DNA of 64,000 nt, from NCBI RefSeq assembly GCF_023208195.1, contig NZ_CP060034.1, positions 2,976,001 to 3,040,000 of the forward strand, written 5' to 3'. The notes beneath the pieces are model-generated. The model was not told the origin of the DNA, did no database searches, and was given only the letters and a program-made list of their open reading frames with translations. The position numbers and the translations under genes are program-made. The number at the start of each line of letters is the position of its first letter. Position 1 is the first letter of the stretch. The stretch is from Nocardioides sp. InS609-2 (GTDB lineage Bacteria > Actinomycetota > Actinomycetes > Propionibacteriales > Nocardioidaceae). This document shows, piece after piece, positions 10,105 through 19,372 of the stretch.

Positions 10105-10236
10105 GTCGCGCAGTCGGGGGTACGAGTGGCAGTGGCGCGGCCGGACCGCTCGTCCAGCGGGTGGCAGGTGTCGACCAGCGGTCGGTGTGGCGCGACGAGT
10201 GGTCGTCGTACACGGGAGCTTCGTGGGGTTTCCTGA

Positions 10237-10294
10237 CGCCTTGGCGTCGTTGCAACGACGCCAAGGCGACGGGATACCCGGTCAGCCGGGTATC
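10237..10294. repeat. palindromic intergenic repeat, copy 2, with 32-bp perfect palindrome
   Basis: Bases 10237-10268 are a perfect inverted repeat with 16-bp arms meeting at TTG|CAA. Bases 10273-10294 form a second stem (GATACCCGG with CCGGGTATC, 4-nt loop). The part 10243-10294 matches copy 1 at 5858-5909. This copy lies between divergent promoters, so termination alone does not explain it. Confidence 0.7.
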
Positions 10295-10394
10295 ACTGCA
10301 GGGCCGCCGACCAGCGAGGGGCCGTGAGGTCGTGAGGACAAGTTGACGTTGCGGTCGCGGAGGACGGCGGCGGGCGTTACGTCGAACGCGTTGC

Positions 10395-11909
10395 ATGCTC
10401 CACATGACGACGACCACCCACACCGACCTTCCGACAGCCGCGGCCCCGGCCGCGCGCCGTACGGGGAGATGGATCGACGACTGGCGACCCGAGGACGAGG
10501 CGTTCTGGGACGAGACGGGCCGCAGGATCGCCCGGCGCAACCTGGGCTGGTCGGTGTTCGCCGAGCACCTGGGCTTCTCGGTCTGGCTGATCTGGAGCGT
10601 GAGCTCGGTCTTCCTGGTGGCGATGGGCTTCGACTTCACACCGTCGCAGCTGTTCTTGCTGGTGGCGCTGCCCAACCTCGTCGGGGCGGTGCTGCGGGTG
10701 CCGTACACGCTGGCGGTGCCTGCGTTCGGCGGCCGCAACTGGACGGTCGTCAGCGCGCTGCTGCTGCTGGTGCCGACGATCGGGTTCGCGGTCGTGGTGC
10801 AGAACCCGGCGACGCCGTACTGGGTGTTCTGCCTGATCGCGGCGACGGCCGGCCTGGGTGGTGGCAACTTCGCGTCGTCGATGGCGAACATCAACTTCTT
10901 CTACCCGGCCTCGAAGAAGGGTGCCGCGCTCGGCCTGAACGCCGCGGGAGGCAACCTCGGTGTCGCGCTGATCCAGCTCTTCCTGCCGGTGATCGTGGGC
11001 GGTGTCGGGATCTTCGGCCTGGTGCAGGCCGGCGAGGGCATCCACCTGGAGCGGGCGGCGTACGTCTACATCGTGCTGGCGCTGGTTGCCGCGGGTGCGG
11101 CGTTCCTCTTCATGGACAACCTGGGTACGGCGATCTCGAAGCCGCGCGAGCAGTTCGCAGTAGTGCGGAAGTCGCAGACGTGGGTGATGGCGTTGCTGTA
11201 CATCGGCACGTTCGGCTCGTTCATCGGGTACTCCGCCGCGCTGCCGCTGCTCATCAAGCTCAACTTCTTCGTGCCCGCCCCGCTGCCCGGCGGCACCGGC
11301 ATCAACTTCGCGTTCTACGCCTTCCTCGGTGCCCTCGTCGGCTCGATGACTCGCCCGTTCGGTGGCTGGCTGGCCGACAAGTACGGCGGGGCGCGGGTCA
11401 CGCTGGTGACTTTCGGTGCCATGGTCGCCGGCACTCTCGCGGTGCTCTGGACGCTCAGGCAGCTGACGCCCAACCCCAACGCCGACCCGGCGATCGCGCT
11501 CGACAACACCTCGTGGTTCCCCTGGTTCCTCGGCTTCTTCCTCTTCGTCTTCGCTGCGACCGGCATCGGCAACGGCTCGACGTACAAGATGATCCCGGCG
11601 ATCTGGCGCACCGAGGCGGAGCGGGCCACGACGCCCGGCACCCCCGAGCGGGAGGTCGCGCTGGCCCACTCCACGAAGCAGGCGTCCGCGGCGATCGGTG
11701 TCATCGGTGCGGTCGGCGCGATCGGCGGCTTCCTCATCCCGATGACGTTCGGGGCGCCCTGGGTCGACCGACCGGTCGACGCGGTACAGGGCGCGTTCGC
11801 GGCGTTCACCTGCTTCTACGTCGTGTGCGCCGCGGTCACCTGGTTCGTCTACCTGCGCCGGTCCTTCCTCCGCGAGCGGGTCTCCTCGCTGGCCGGCGCC
11901 GGGATCTGA
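10395..11909 (+). CDS. narK: NarK-type nitrate/nitrite transporter (MFS)
   Basis: 504-aa major facilitator with about twelve helices. The nitrate signature is present twice in family form (GLGGGNFASSMANINFFYP near residue 155 and GIGNGSTYKMIPAIW near 390). It imports nitrate, and may export nitrite, for the downstream assimilatory reductases. The start is either the ATG at 10395 or the one at 10404; neither has a clear ribosome site. It ends 1 bp before the nitrate reductase start, so the whole cluster 10.4-19.4 kb is probably one transcription unit. Confidence 0.9.
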   Translation: MLHMTTTTHTDLPTAAAPAARRTGRWIDDWRPEDEAFWDETGRRIARRNLGWSVFAEHLGFSVWLIWSVSSVFLVAMGFDFTPSQLFLLVALPNLVGAVLRVPYTLAVPAFGGRNWTVVSALLLLVPTIGFAVVVQNPATPYWVFCLIAATAGLGGGNFASSMANINFFYPASKKGAALGLNAAGGNLGVALIQLFLPVIVGGVGIFGLVQAGEGIHLERAAYVYIVLALVAAGAAFLFMDNLGTAISKPREQFAVVRKSQTWVMALLYIGTFGSFIGYSAALPLLIKLNFFVPAPLPGGTGINFAFYAFLGALVGSMTRPFGGWLADKYGGARVTLVTFGAMVAGTLAVLWTLRQLTPNPNADPAIALDNTSWFPWFLGFFLFVFAATGIGNGSTYKMIPAIWRTEAERATTPGTPEREVALAHSTKQASAAIGVIGAVGAIGGFLIPMTFGAPWVDRPVDAVQGAFAAFTCFYVVCAAVTWFVYLRRSFLRERVSSLAGAGI

Positions 11910-11910
11910 C

Positions 11911-13968
11911 ATGGCCGGCACTCGCACCCACTGTCCCTACTGCTCCTTGCAGTGCGGGATGACCCTGACGGGTGGGCGCGGGCCGCGGCCGCTGAAGGTG
12001 GAGCCGTGGCCTGAGTTCCCGGTCACCGAAGGAGCGCTGTGCCGCAAGGGCTGGAACGCCGGAGCGCTGCGCGGCAGCCGCGAGCGACTGACCACTCCGA
12101 TGGTGAGGGACCGCGGCACGGGTCAGCTGCGTGCCGCCGGGTGGGACGAGGCGCTCGACCTCGTGGCCTCGCGCATCGCGACCCTGCAGGCGACGCACGG
12201 CCGGGACGCGGTAGCGGTCTTCGGTGGCGGCGGGCTGACCAACGAGAAGGCCTACCAGCTCGGCAAGTTCGCCCGGGTCGCGCTCGGCACCTCGCAGATC
12301 GACTACAACGGCCGCTGGTGCATGTCGTCGGCTGCCTCGGCCGCCAACCAGGCGTTCGGCATCGACCGCGGCCTGCCCTTCCCGCTCGCCGACATCGAGC
12401 GCACCGACGCCCTGGTGCTGGTCGGCTCCAACCTGGCCGAGACCATGCCGCCTGCCGCGCGCCACCTCGACCGGCTGCGCGAGCGCGGTGGACACGTCGT
12501 CGTCATCGACCCGCGTCGTACGCCGACTGCCGACCGGGCTGACACATTCCTCCAGCCCGTCCCGGGCACCGACCTCGCTGTGGCCCTCGGCCTGCTCCAC
12601 CTGCTGGTGGCGTCGGGAGCCGTCGACGAGGAGTACGTCGTGGGCCGCACGACCGGCTTCGACGACGTACGCCGTGACGTGGCCGCGTGGTGGCCCGAGC
12701 GGGTGGAGCGGGTCAGCGGCGTACCGGTCGCGGAGCTGCGCGCCCTCGCCGACCGGCTCGCAACAGCCGGGCGCGTCATGGTGCTCACCGCCCGTGGTGC
12801 CGAACAGCACAGCCAGGGCACCGCCACCGTGCTCGCGTGGGTCAACGTCGCCCTGGCGCTGGGGATGCCGGGCCAGGACGCCTCCGGCTACGGCTGCCTC
12901 ACCGGACAGGGCAACGGCCAGGGCGGACGCGAGCACGGGCAGAAGTCCGACCAGCTGCCGGGCTACCGGATGATCGACGACCCCGCGGCGCGCGCCCACG
13001 TGGCCCGGGTCTGGGGAGTCGCCGCCGACGCGCTGCCGGGCCCCGGCCGGTCGGCGTACGAGATGCTGGCGGCACTCGGCACCGACGACGGCGCGAAGGC
13101 GCTGCTGGTCTTCGGCTCCAACATCGTGGTCTCCGCGCCGCGCGCCACTCACGTCACCGAACGCCTCGCCGCGCTCGACCTGCTCGTGGTCTGCGACCTG
13201 GTCATGTCGGAGACCGCGGCGATGGCCGACGTCGTGTTCCCGGTGACGCAGTGGGCCGAGGAGACCGGCACCATGACCAACCTCGAGGGCCGCGTCATCC
13301 TGCGCGAGCAGGCGGTGCCGCCGCCCGACGGTGTGCGCTCCGACCTCGACGTGATGGCCGGGCTGGCGTCGCGGCTCTGTTCGCCGGTGGCCTTCTCGAC
13401 AGATCCGGAGGCCGTGTTCGCCGAGCTCGGTCGGGCCTCTGCCGGTGGCCGCGCCGACTACGCGGGCATCGACTACGCACGGATCCGGGCCGAGCACGGG
13501 GTCTTCTGGCCGTGCCCGACCAGCGACCACCCGGGTACGCCGCGGCTGTTCGCCGAGACCTTCGCGCACGCCGACGGACTGGCCCGCTTCGTCTCGGTCG
13601 ACCACGTGGGTGCCGCGGAGGTGCCGTGCGCTGACTACCCGGTGCACCTGACGACCGGGCGGGTGCTCGCGCAGTACCAGTCCGGCGCGCAGACCCGGCG
13701 GATCGCCGCCCTCGCCGACGACGGCCCGTTCGTCGAGATGCACCCGTCGCTGGCCGACCGCATCGGCGCGTACGACGGCGAGCCGGTCGTCGTCGCCACC
13801 CGGCGGGGCGAGATGAAGGCCGCGGCCCGCGTGGTTGACACGATCCGGCCGGACACGGTCTTCGTGCCGTTGCACTGGGTCGGCGTCAACCGGCTCACCA
13901 ACGACGCGCTCGACCCGTCGAGCCGGATGCCGGAGTTCAAGGTCTGCGCCGCGGTGGTGCGGACGTGA
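11911..13968 (+). CDS. nasA: assimilatory nitrate reductase catalytic subunit (molybdopterin)
   Basis: 685-aa molybdopterin oxidoreductase that reduces nitrate to nitrite in the cytoplasm. Cysteines C8, C11, C15 and C44 ligate an N-terminal [4Fe-4S] cluster. The Mo-bis-MGD domains and the C-terminal dinucleotide-binding domain (from about residue 570, VHLTTGRVLAQYQSG) follow. There is no twin-arginine signal, as expected for the Nas/NarB class, and no extra C-terminal [2Fe-2S] domain; that domain sits on the next gene. The start follows the narK stop directly and the stop overlaps the next start by 4 nt. Confidence 0.9.
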   Translation: MAGTRTHCPYCSLQCGMTLTGGRGPRPLKVEPWPEFPVTEGALCRKGWNAGALRGSRERLTTPMVRDRGTGQLRAAGWDEALDLVASRIATLQATHGRDAVAVFGGGGLTNEKAYQLGKFARVALGTSQIDYNGRWCMSSAASAANQAFGIDRGLPFPLADIERTDALVLVGSNLAETMPPAARHLDRLRERGGHVVVIDPRRTPTADRADTFLQPVPGTDLAVALGLLHLLVASGAVDEEYVVGRTTGFDDVRRDVAAWWPERVERVSGVPVAELRALADRLATAGRVMVLTARGAEQHSQGTATVLAWVNVALALGMPGQDASGYGCLTGQGNGQGGREHGQKSDQLPGYRMIDDPAARAHVARVWGVAADALPGPGRSAYEMLAALGTDDGAKALLVFGSNIVVSAPRATHVTERLAALDLLVVCDLVMSETAAMADVVFPVTQWAEETGTMTNLEGRVILREQAVPPPDGVRSDLDVMAGLASRLCSPVAFSTDPEAVFAELGRASAGGRADYAGIDYARIRAEHGVFWPCPTSDHPGTPRLFAETFAHADGLARFVSVDHVGAAEVPCADYPVHLTTGRVLAQYQSGAQTRRIAALADDGPFVEMHPSLADRIGAYDGEPVVVATRRGEMKAAARVVDTIRPDTVFVPLHWVGVNRLTNDALDPSSRMPEFKVCAAVVRT

Positions 13969-15377
13969 TCGCCGAACGGATCGTCGTCGTCGGCAATGGC
14001 ATGGCCGCCACCCGGCTCGTCGAGGAGCTGGTCGCGCGCGGTGCCGGCCACCACATCACCGTGCTCGGCGACGAGGACCACGCGCCGTACAACCGGATCC
14101 TGCTGTCGGCCGTGCTCGAGGGCACCCACCGCGCGGACGCGCTGACGTTGCGGGAGCCCGGTTGGCACGCCGACAACGGCATCGACCTGCGGCTCGGCAC
14201 CCGGGTGCTCGGCATCGACCGCGAGCGGCGCGAGGTGACGCTGGTCGACGGCAGCTGCCTGGCCTACGACCGGCTGGTGCTGGCGACCGGCTCGGTCCCG
14301 ACGCTGCCGCCGATCCGCGGGCTGGTGCGTCGTGACGGGCGGCTGCACGAGGCGGTGCACGCCTTCCGCAGCCTGGACGACTGCCGCCGCCTGTTGGCCG
14401 CCCTCACCGCAGACCCGGCGCCGCAGCGCGCGGTGATCGTCGGAGGCGGCCTGCTGGGCCTCCAGGTGGCCCGGGCTCTGGCGGTGCGAGGACTCGGCAC
14501 GGAGATCGTCGAGGGTGGCGAGCACGTGCTGCGCAGCCAGCTCGGGGCTCCGGCCGGACGTGTGCTGCAACGGGCGCTGGCCCGGCTCGGGACAACCGTC
14601 TACACCGGCGCGCGCGCCGTACGCCTCGAAGGCGACGAGCAGCCCGCGCTCCGCCTCGACAACGGCTACACGCTCGACGCCGACCTGGTCGTCCTCACCG
14701 CCGGCGGCCGCCCGAGTACGGCGCTCGCCCGGGCTGCCGGACTCCCTGTGCGTCGCGGCGTCGTCATCGGCGGCCGGCTCGAGAGCGTCGACGACCAGCG
14801 CGTGCACGCGATCGGCGACTGTGCCGAGCACGACGGTCGCACCACCGGGTTCGTGCCACCGGCGTGGGAGCAGGCCGGCGTACTCGCCGCGCACCTCTCC
14901 GGCGGCGACGTCACCTACCGCGGCAGCCGCAGCGTCGCCCGGCTGCGGGCCACCGGGCTCGACGTGGCCGTGCTCGGCGACCCCGAGCGCACCGACGGCG
15001 AGGTCGTCGAGGTCACCAACCCGGTGCTCGGCACGCATCGCAAACTGGTCGTGCGCGACTCCCGGATCGTCGCGGGCACGCTGGTCGGCGACCTGAGCCG
15101 GATCGGTCTCATCACCCAGTACTACGACCGCGGCACCCCATTGGCCGCCCACGAGCCCGGCGCGCTGCTCATCGGCGAGAAGCAGGCGCCGCCCACGCGA
15201 CTGCCCGACCACGCGGAGATCTGCGCGTGCGCCGGCGTCAGCGCCGGCGCCATTCGCGCCTGCGACTCGCTCGACCAGGTGCGCGACACCACCCGGGCCA
15301 CGACCGGCTGCGGCGGCTGCGCCGCTTCGGTCCGCGAGCTGCTGGCCGCCCGTCCCGCCCGCACCGGCACACCCTGA
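13965..15377 (+). CDS. FAD/NAD(P)H oxidoreductase with C-terminal BFD [2Fe-2S] domain (nitrate reductase electron donor)
   Basis: 470 aa. An N-terminal FAD-binding Rossmann motif (VVVGNGMAATRL) is followed by an NAD(P)H motif (VIVGGGLLGLQVARAL near residue 150). A C-terminal bacterioferritin-associated-ferredoxin-like domain has C420, C422, C449 and C452. It resembles the N-terminal half of NirB and NasB-type electron-transfer subunits. The position, coupled by GTGA to the nitrate reductase and upstream of nirB, suggests that it passes electrons from NAD(P)H to nitrate reductase. A second, nitrite-related role cannot be excluded. Confidence 0.82.
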   Translation: MIAERIVVVGNGMAATRLVEELVARGAGHHITVLGDEDHAPYNRILLSAVLEGTHRADALTLREPGWHADNGIDLRLGTRVLGIDRERREVTLVDGSCLAYDRLVLATGSVPTLPPIRGLVRRDGRLHEAVHAFRSLDDCRRLLAALTADPAPQRAVIVGGGLLGLQVARALAVRGLGTEIVEGGEHVLRSQLGAPAGRVLQRALARLGTTVYTGARAVRLEGDEQPALRLDNGYTLDADLVVLTAGGRPSTALARAAGLPVRRGVVIGGRLESVDDQRVHAIGDCAEHDGRTTGFVPPAWEQAGVLAAHLSGGDVTYRGSRSVARLRATGLDVAVLGDPERTDGEVVEVTNPVLGTHRKLVVRDSRIVAGTLVGDLSRIGLITQYYDRGTPLAAHEPGALLIGEKQAPPTRLPDHAEICACAGVSAGAIRACDSLDQVRDTTRATTGCGGCAASVRELLAARPARTGTP

Positions 15378-15387
15378 GGAGATCCAC

Positions 15388-17922
15388 ATGACCCACATCC
15401 GCAAGCAGCTCGTCGTGGTCGGCCACGGCATGGTCGGTCACCGGTTCGTGCAGGCCGCCGTCGAGCGGGGCCTGACCGAGACCTACGACGTGACGGTCAT
15501 CGGCGAGGAGCCACGGCCGGCGTACGACCGCGTCGCGCTCACGTCGTACTTCGAAGTCGGCGCCGAGGCCCTCTCGCTCCTTCCCGACGGCGTGTACGAC
15601 GACCCGCGGGTGCGGCTGGTGCTCGGCTCCGAGGTGCTGGGCATCGACGCCGAATCGCGGACGGTGGCTCTGGCCGACGGCGGGGTGCTGGGGTATGACG
15701 AGCTGGTGCTTGCGACGGGTGCCGCGCCGTTCGTGCCCCCGGTGCCCGGCCGCGACCTGCCCGGCTGCTTCGTCTACCGCACCATCGAGGACCTCGAGGC
15801 TATCCGCGAGGCAGCGGCCACCGCGACCACGGGCGCCGTCATCGGCGGCGGCCTCCTCGGGCTGGAGGCGGCGAATGCCCTGATGCAGCTGGGGCTCGAC
15901 ACCCACGTCGTCGAGATGGCGCCGCGGCTGATGCCGGTGCAGGTCGACGACGCCGGTGGCGCGACCCTGGCCCGGCACGTGACCAGGCTCGGCCTCACGG
16001 TGCACGCAGGCGTGGCCACCGAGTCGGTGCTCGGCGAGGAGCGGGTAACCGGGCTGGCGCTGCGGGACGCCGACCCGATTGCCGCCGAGATCGTTGTCTT
16101 CTCCGCCGGCATCCGGCCGCGTGACGCGCTGGCCCGCGAGGCCTGCCTCGACCTGGCCGAGCGCGGCGGAGTGCTCGTCGACGAGCAGTGCCGCACCTCC
16201 GACCCGCACGTGTGGGCGATCGGCGAGTGCGCGGCTCCGGGTGGGCGGATGTACGGACTGGTCGCGCCCGGCTACACGATGGCGGAGGTCGTGGTCGACG
16301 CGATGCTCGGCGGCCCGGGCGCCTTCATCGGCGCCGACATGTCCACCAAGCTCAAGCTGCTCGGCGTCGACGTCGCGTCGTTCGGCGATGCCCACGCCAC
16401 GACCGAAGGCGCGCTGGAGCTGGTGTTCGCCGACGCGGTGGCCGGCCACTACAAGAAGCTGGTGGTCAGCGACGACGGCACGCGGCTGCTCGGCGGCATC
16501 CTGGTCGGCGACGCGTCGGCGTACGGCGTGCTGCGACCGATGGTGTCCTCCGGGATCGCGCTGCCGGCCAACCCGGAGGAGCTGATCCTCCCGGCGTTGC
16601 GAGGCGCGGTCGAGATCGGGCTGCCCGACGAGGCGGTCGTCTGCTCGTGCAACACCGTCACCAAGGCCGAGATCGTCGGCGCGGTCGACGACGCCTGCAC
16701 CGACGCCGCCTGCGTCACGAAGTGCACCGGAGCCGGCGGGGTCTGCGGATCGTGCAAGCCGACGGTGAAGAAGATCGTCGAGGACCACTTCGCAGCCCAG
16801 GGCAAGGTCGTCGACAGGAGCATCTGCGAGCACTTCCCGCTCACGCGGGCCGAGCTGTTCGACGTCGTGCTCGTGCATGGCTACACCCGCTTCGACCAGA
16901 TCGTCGAGGCCCACGGCAGCGGCCGCGGGTGCGACATCTGCAAGCCGGCGATCGCGTCGATCCTGGCCAGCCAACTCGGCGGCCATGTGCTCGACGAGTC
17001 CAACCGTGCGCTGCAGGACACCAACGACGCCTACCTCGCCAACATCCAGCGCAACGGCAGCTACTCCGTCGTACCGCGCATCCCCGGCGGCGAGATCACA
17101 CCCGAGAAGCTGATCGTGATCGGCGAGGTGGCCCGCGACTTCGGGCTCTACACGAAGATCACCGGCGGCCAGCGGATCGATCTCTTCGGCGCCCGGATGG
17201 AGGAGCTGCCGGCGATCTGGACCCGGCTCGTCGACGCCGGCTTCGAGTCCGGACATGCGTACGGCAAGTCGCTGCGCACGGTGAAGTCGTGCGTCGGCTC
17301 GACGTGGTGCCGCTACGGCGTGCAGGACTCGACCAGCCTGGCGATCGCCCTCGAGCTGCGCTACCGCGGACTGCGCTCACCGCACAAGCTGAAGGGCGGC
17401 GTGAGCGGCTGCGCCCGCGAGTGTGCGGAGGCGCGATCGAAGGACTTCGGCGTGATCGCGACCGAGAAGGGCTGGAACCTGTACGTCGCGGGCAACGGTG
17501 GTGCCACCCCGGCGCACGCGCAGCTGCTGGCCGGCGACCTGTCCACCGACGACCTGGTCCGCTACCTGGACCGTTTCCTCATGTACTACGTGCGCACCGC
17601 TGACCGGCTCCAGCGCACCGCCCCGTGGGTGGCGTCGCTGGACGGCGGGCTTGAGCGGCTGCGCGAGGTCGTCGTGGACGACGTACTCGGCCTGGGCAGT
17701 GAGCTGGAGGCCGCGATGGCGCGGCACGTGGACGGCTACTTCGACGAGTGGAAGGCGACACTGGAAGACCCGGAGAAGCTGGCCCGGTTCGTGTCGTTCG
17801 TGAATGCGCCGGACACTCCCGACCCGCACATCTCGTTCAGCGACGAGCGGGGCCAGATCGCGCCGGACGACGTCGCCGGGCCGGTGTCGCTCGGCCTGAC
17901 CATCCCGGTGGGCGCGCGGTGA
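15388..17922 (+). CDS. nirB: NAD(P)H nitrite reductase large subunit NirB
   Basis: 844-aa enzyme reducing nitrite to ammonium with six electrons. Order of domains: FAD- and NAD-binding (1-300), BFD-like [2Fe-2S] region with CSCNTVTKAE and KCTGAGGVCGSCKP (about 420-460), then the siroheme/[4Fe-4S] nitrite reductase half. The cluster ligands are the pairs C-x5-C in SCVGSTWCRYG and C-x3-C in GCARECAEA. GAGGAG lies 6 nt before the ATG. The stop overlaps nirD by 4 nt. Length and motifs are normal for the family. Confidence 0.95.
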   Translation: MTHIRKQLVVVGHGMVGHRFVQAAVERGLTETYDVTVIGEEPRPAYDRVALTSYFEVGAEALSLLPDGVYDDPRVRLVLGSEVLGIDAESRTVALADGGVLGYDELVLATGAAPFVPPVPGRDLPGCFVYRTIEDLEAIREAAATATTGAVIGGGLLGLEAANALMQLGLDTHVVEMAPRLMPVQVDDAGGATLARHVTRLGLTVHAGVATESVLGEERVTGLALRDADPIAAEIVVFSAGIRPRDALAREACLDLAERGGVLVDEQCRTSDPHVWAIGECAAPGGRMYGLVAPGYTMAEVVVDAMLGGPGAFIGADMSTKLKLLGVDVASFGDAHATTEGALELVFADAVAGHYKKLVVSDDGTRLLGGILVGDASAYGVLRPMVSSGIALPANPEELILPALRGAVEIGLPDEAVVCSCNTVTKAEIVGAVDDACTDAACVTKCTGAGGVCGSCKPTVKKIVEDHFAAQGKVVDRSICEHFPLTRAELFDVVLVHGYTRFDQIVEAHGSGRGCDICKPAIASILASQLGGHVLDESNRALQDTNDAYLANIQRNGSYSVVPRIPGGEITPEKLIVIGEVARDFGLYTKITGGQRIDLFGARMEELPAIWTRLVDAGFESGHAYGKSLRTVKSCVGSTWCRYGVQDSTSLAIALELRYRGLRSPHKLKGGVSGCARECAEARSKDFGVIATEKGWNLYVAGNGGATPAHAQLLAGDLSTDDLVRYLDRFLMYYVRTADRLQRTAPWVASLDGGLERLREVVVDDVLGLGSELEAAMARHVDGYFDEWKATLEDPEKLARFVSFVNAPDTPDPHISFSDERGQIAPDDVAGPVSLGLTIPVGAR

Positions 17923-18251
17923 GCTGGGAGCGCGTGTGCCACCTCGACGACGTACCGCGTGAAGGTGGGGTCGTGGCGCTCGTGCAGGGCGAGGCAATCG
18001 CAATCATCCGGACCCACGCGGGAAACGTGTACGCAATCTCCAACTACGACCCTTGTGGACGTGCCTCGGTGCTCTCGCGGGGCATCGTGGGGACGCGTGG
18101 TGAGATCCCGTTCGTCGCGTCGCCCCTGCACAAGCAGGCCTTCGACCTGCGCACCGGGCAGTGCCTCGACGATGCGGCGGTCCGGGTCCCGACGTACGAC
18201 GTCCGGGTCGACGACGGATCCGTCCTCGTCGGTCCACTAGCCGCTGGTTGA
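17919..18251 (+). CDS. nirD: nitrite reductase small subunit NirD
   Basis: 110-aa Rieske-fold subunit required with NirB. The Rieske metal ligands are not conserved: the loops read NYDPCGRAS and SPLHKQAFDL, as usual for NirD, so no iron-sulfur cluster is expected. The GTG start at 17919 overlaps the nirB stop by 4 nt. It is followed after 5 nt by nnaR. Confidence 0.9.
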   Translation: MSWERVCHLDDVPREGGVVALVQGEAIAIIRTHAGNVYAISNYDPCGRASVLSRGIVGTRGEIPFVASPLHKQAFDLRTGQCLDDAAVRVPTYDVRVDDGSVLVGPLAAG

Positions 18252-18256
18252 GGAAC

Positions 18257-19372
18257 ATGACGCCTGAGGGACCGCTCGCCGGCTACCGGATAGGGGTGAC
18301 GGCCGCCCGCAAGATCGACGAGCAGCGGCAGCTGCTGGAGCGCCGGGGTGCAAGGGTCTCGTGGGGTCCAGCGCTCTCGCTGGAGCCCAACCACGTGGAC
18401 GACGCCTCGCTGCGGGCGGCGACGGAGGAGGTCCTCGCGCGACCCGTCGACATCTTCTTGGCCACCACGGGGGTGGGGATGAAGGCGTGGTTCGCGGCGG
18501 CGGAGTCGTGGGATCTGGTCGACAAGCTGCTGGACGCCTTGCGAGGTGCGGAGATCTTGGCGCGCGGTCCGAAGAGCGTCGGCGCGCTGCGTCGGCGCGG
18601 GCTTCGCGAGCTGTGGGCGCCGGAGTCGGAAGAGTTCGACGACGTGCTCGACCACCTGCGCGGTCGCGACCTGACCGGTCAGCGGATCGTCGTACAGGAG
18701 CACGGACAGTCGCTGTCGATGGTGGCGCACGCGCTGCGGCGACAGGGTGCTGATGTGACCACGGTGGCGGTCTACCGGGTGGCCAGCGCCGACGACCCGG
18801 GCCCGATGTTCGCGCTGATCGACCAGATCGCCGACCGCGAGGTGCACGCAGTCACGTTCACGTCCGCACCCGCCGTCGCCGCACTGATGGAAGCAGCAGG
18901 CTCGACCGGCCGCCGCGACGAGGTGCTCGGCGCGTTCCAGGCCGACGTGGTGGCCTCGTGCGTGGGACCGGTGACGGCGGCGGCGTTCGAGATGTGGGGC
19001 GTGCCGACGATCTTCCCGGAGCGGTCGAGGCTGGCGGCCATGGTCAAGCAGCTGGAGTGCGAGCTGCCGTCGCGGGCAGCCGGGCTCACCCTCGACGTCG
19101 CCGGCCACGCGCTGCTGCTGCACGGCGACCAGGTGCGGCTCGACGGGGTGGTGGTGCGGCTCTCGCCCGCGCCGTACGCCGTGTTGCAGGCGTTGCTGGT
19201 CAACCCCGGCCACGTCGTGTCCCGTCGTGAGCTGCTGGCGGCGTTGCCGTCGGGGACGGCGGGATCGGAACACGCCGTCGAGATGGCGGTGGCGCGGCTG
19301 CGGGCCGGGCTGGGGACGCGGGCGGTGCAGACGGTGGTGAAGCGGGGGTACCGGCTGGCCGTGGGGGTCTAG
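18257..19372 (+). CDS. nnaR: NnaR-like regulator: HemD (uroporphyrinogen-III synthase) domain fused to winged helix
   Basis: 371 aa in two parts. Residues 1-255 have the uroporphyrinogen-III synthase fold (GYRIGVTAARK at the start, TFTSAPAVAALMEAAG in the second lobe). Residues about 275-371 form an OmpR-type winged helix (RLSPAPYAVLQALLVNPGHV to GYRLAVGV). This architecture is that of NnaR, which acts with GlnR in nitrate assimilation of Streptomyces and mycobacteria. The place directly behind nirBD fits. It may also serve siroheme supply. The TAG stop (19370-19372) lies in a CTAG that is the left target duplication of an IS1380-type element; the coding sequence is intact. Confidence 0.85.
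   Translation: MTPEGPLAGYRIGVTAARKIDEQRQLLERRGARVSWGPALSLEPNHVDDASLRAATEEVLARPVDIFLATTGVGMKAWFAAAESWDLVDKLLDALRGAEILARGPKSVGALRRRGLRELWAPESEEFDDVLDHLRGRDLTGQRIVVQEHGQSLSMVAHALRRQGADVTTVAVYRVASADDPGPMFALIDQIADREVHAVTFTSAPAVAALMEAAGSTGRRDEVLGAFQADVVASCVGPVTAAAFEMWGVPTIFPERSRLAAMVKQLECELPSRAAGLTLDVAGHALLLHGDQVRLDGVVVRLSPAPYAVLQALLVNPGHVVSRRELLAALPSGTAGSEHAVEMAVARLRAGLGTRAVQTVVKRGYRLAVGV

Larger units (their letters stand above)
10053..10394. other. divergent intergenic region between the acetate and nitrate operons
   Basis: About 340 bp without a convincing gene. It holds a CRP-type operator (10089-10104), a 32-bp perfect palindrome (10237-10268) and a second stem (10273-10294). I looked for GlnR boxes near narK and found only a weak half-site (GTTAC), so none is claimed. 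Confidence 0.6.

Noticed and set aside
10330..10394. GlnR box upstream of narK
   Set aside because: Only one weak GTTAC half-site was found; the second half (GAAAC type) is missing at the right spacing.
10343..11962. 539-codon frame overlapping narK on the same strand
   Set aside because: A frame shift of narK; only the narK frame has transporter motifs.
11836..13875. 679-codon open frame opposite the nitrate reductase gene
   Set aside because: It mirrors the real gene in a GC-rich codon-position shadow, has no family motifs and is rich in Arg, Gly and His.
15238..17256. 672-codon open frame opposite nirB
   Set aside because: A shadow of nirB, which has complete cofactor motifs; the antisense protein has low complexity.
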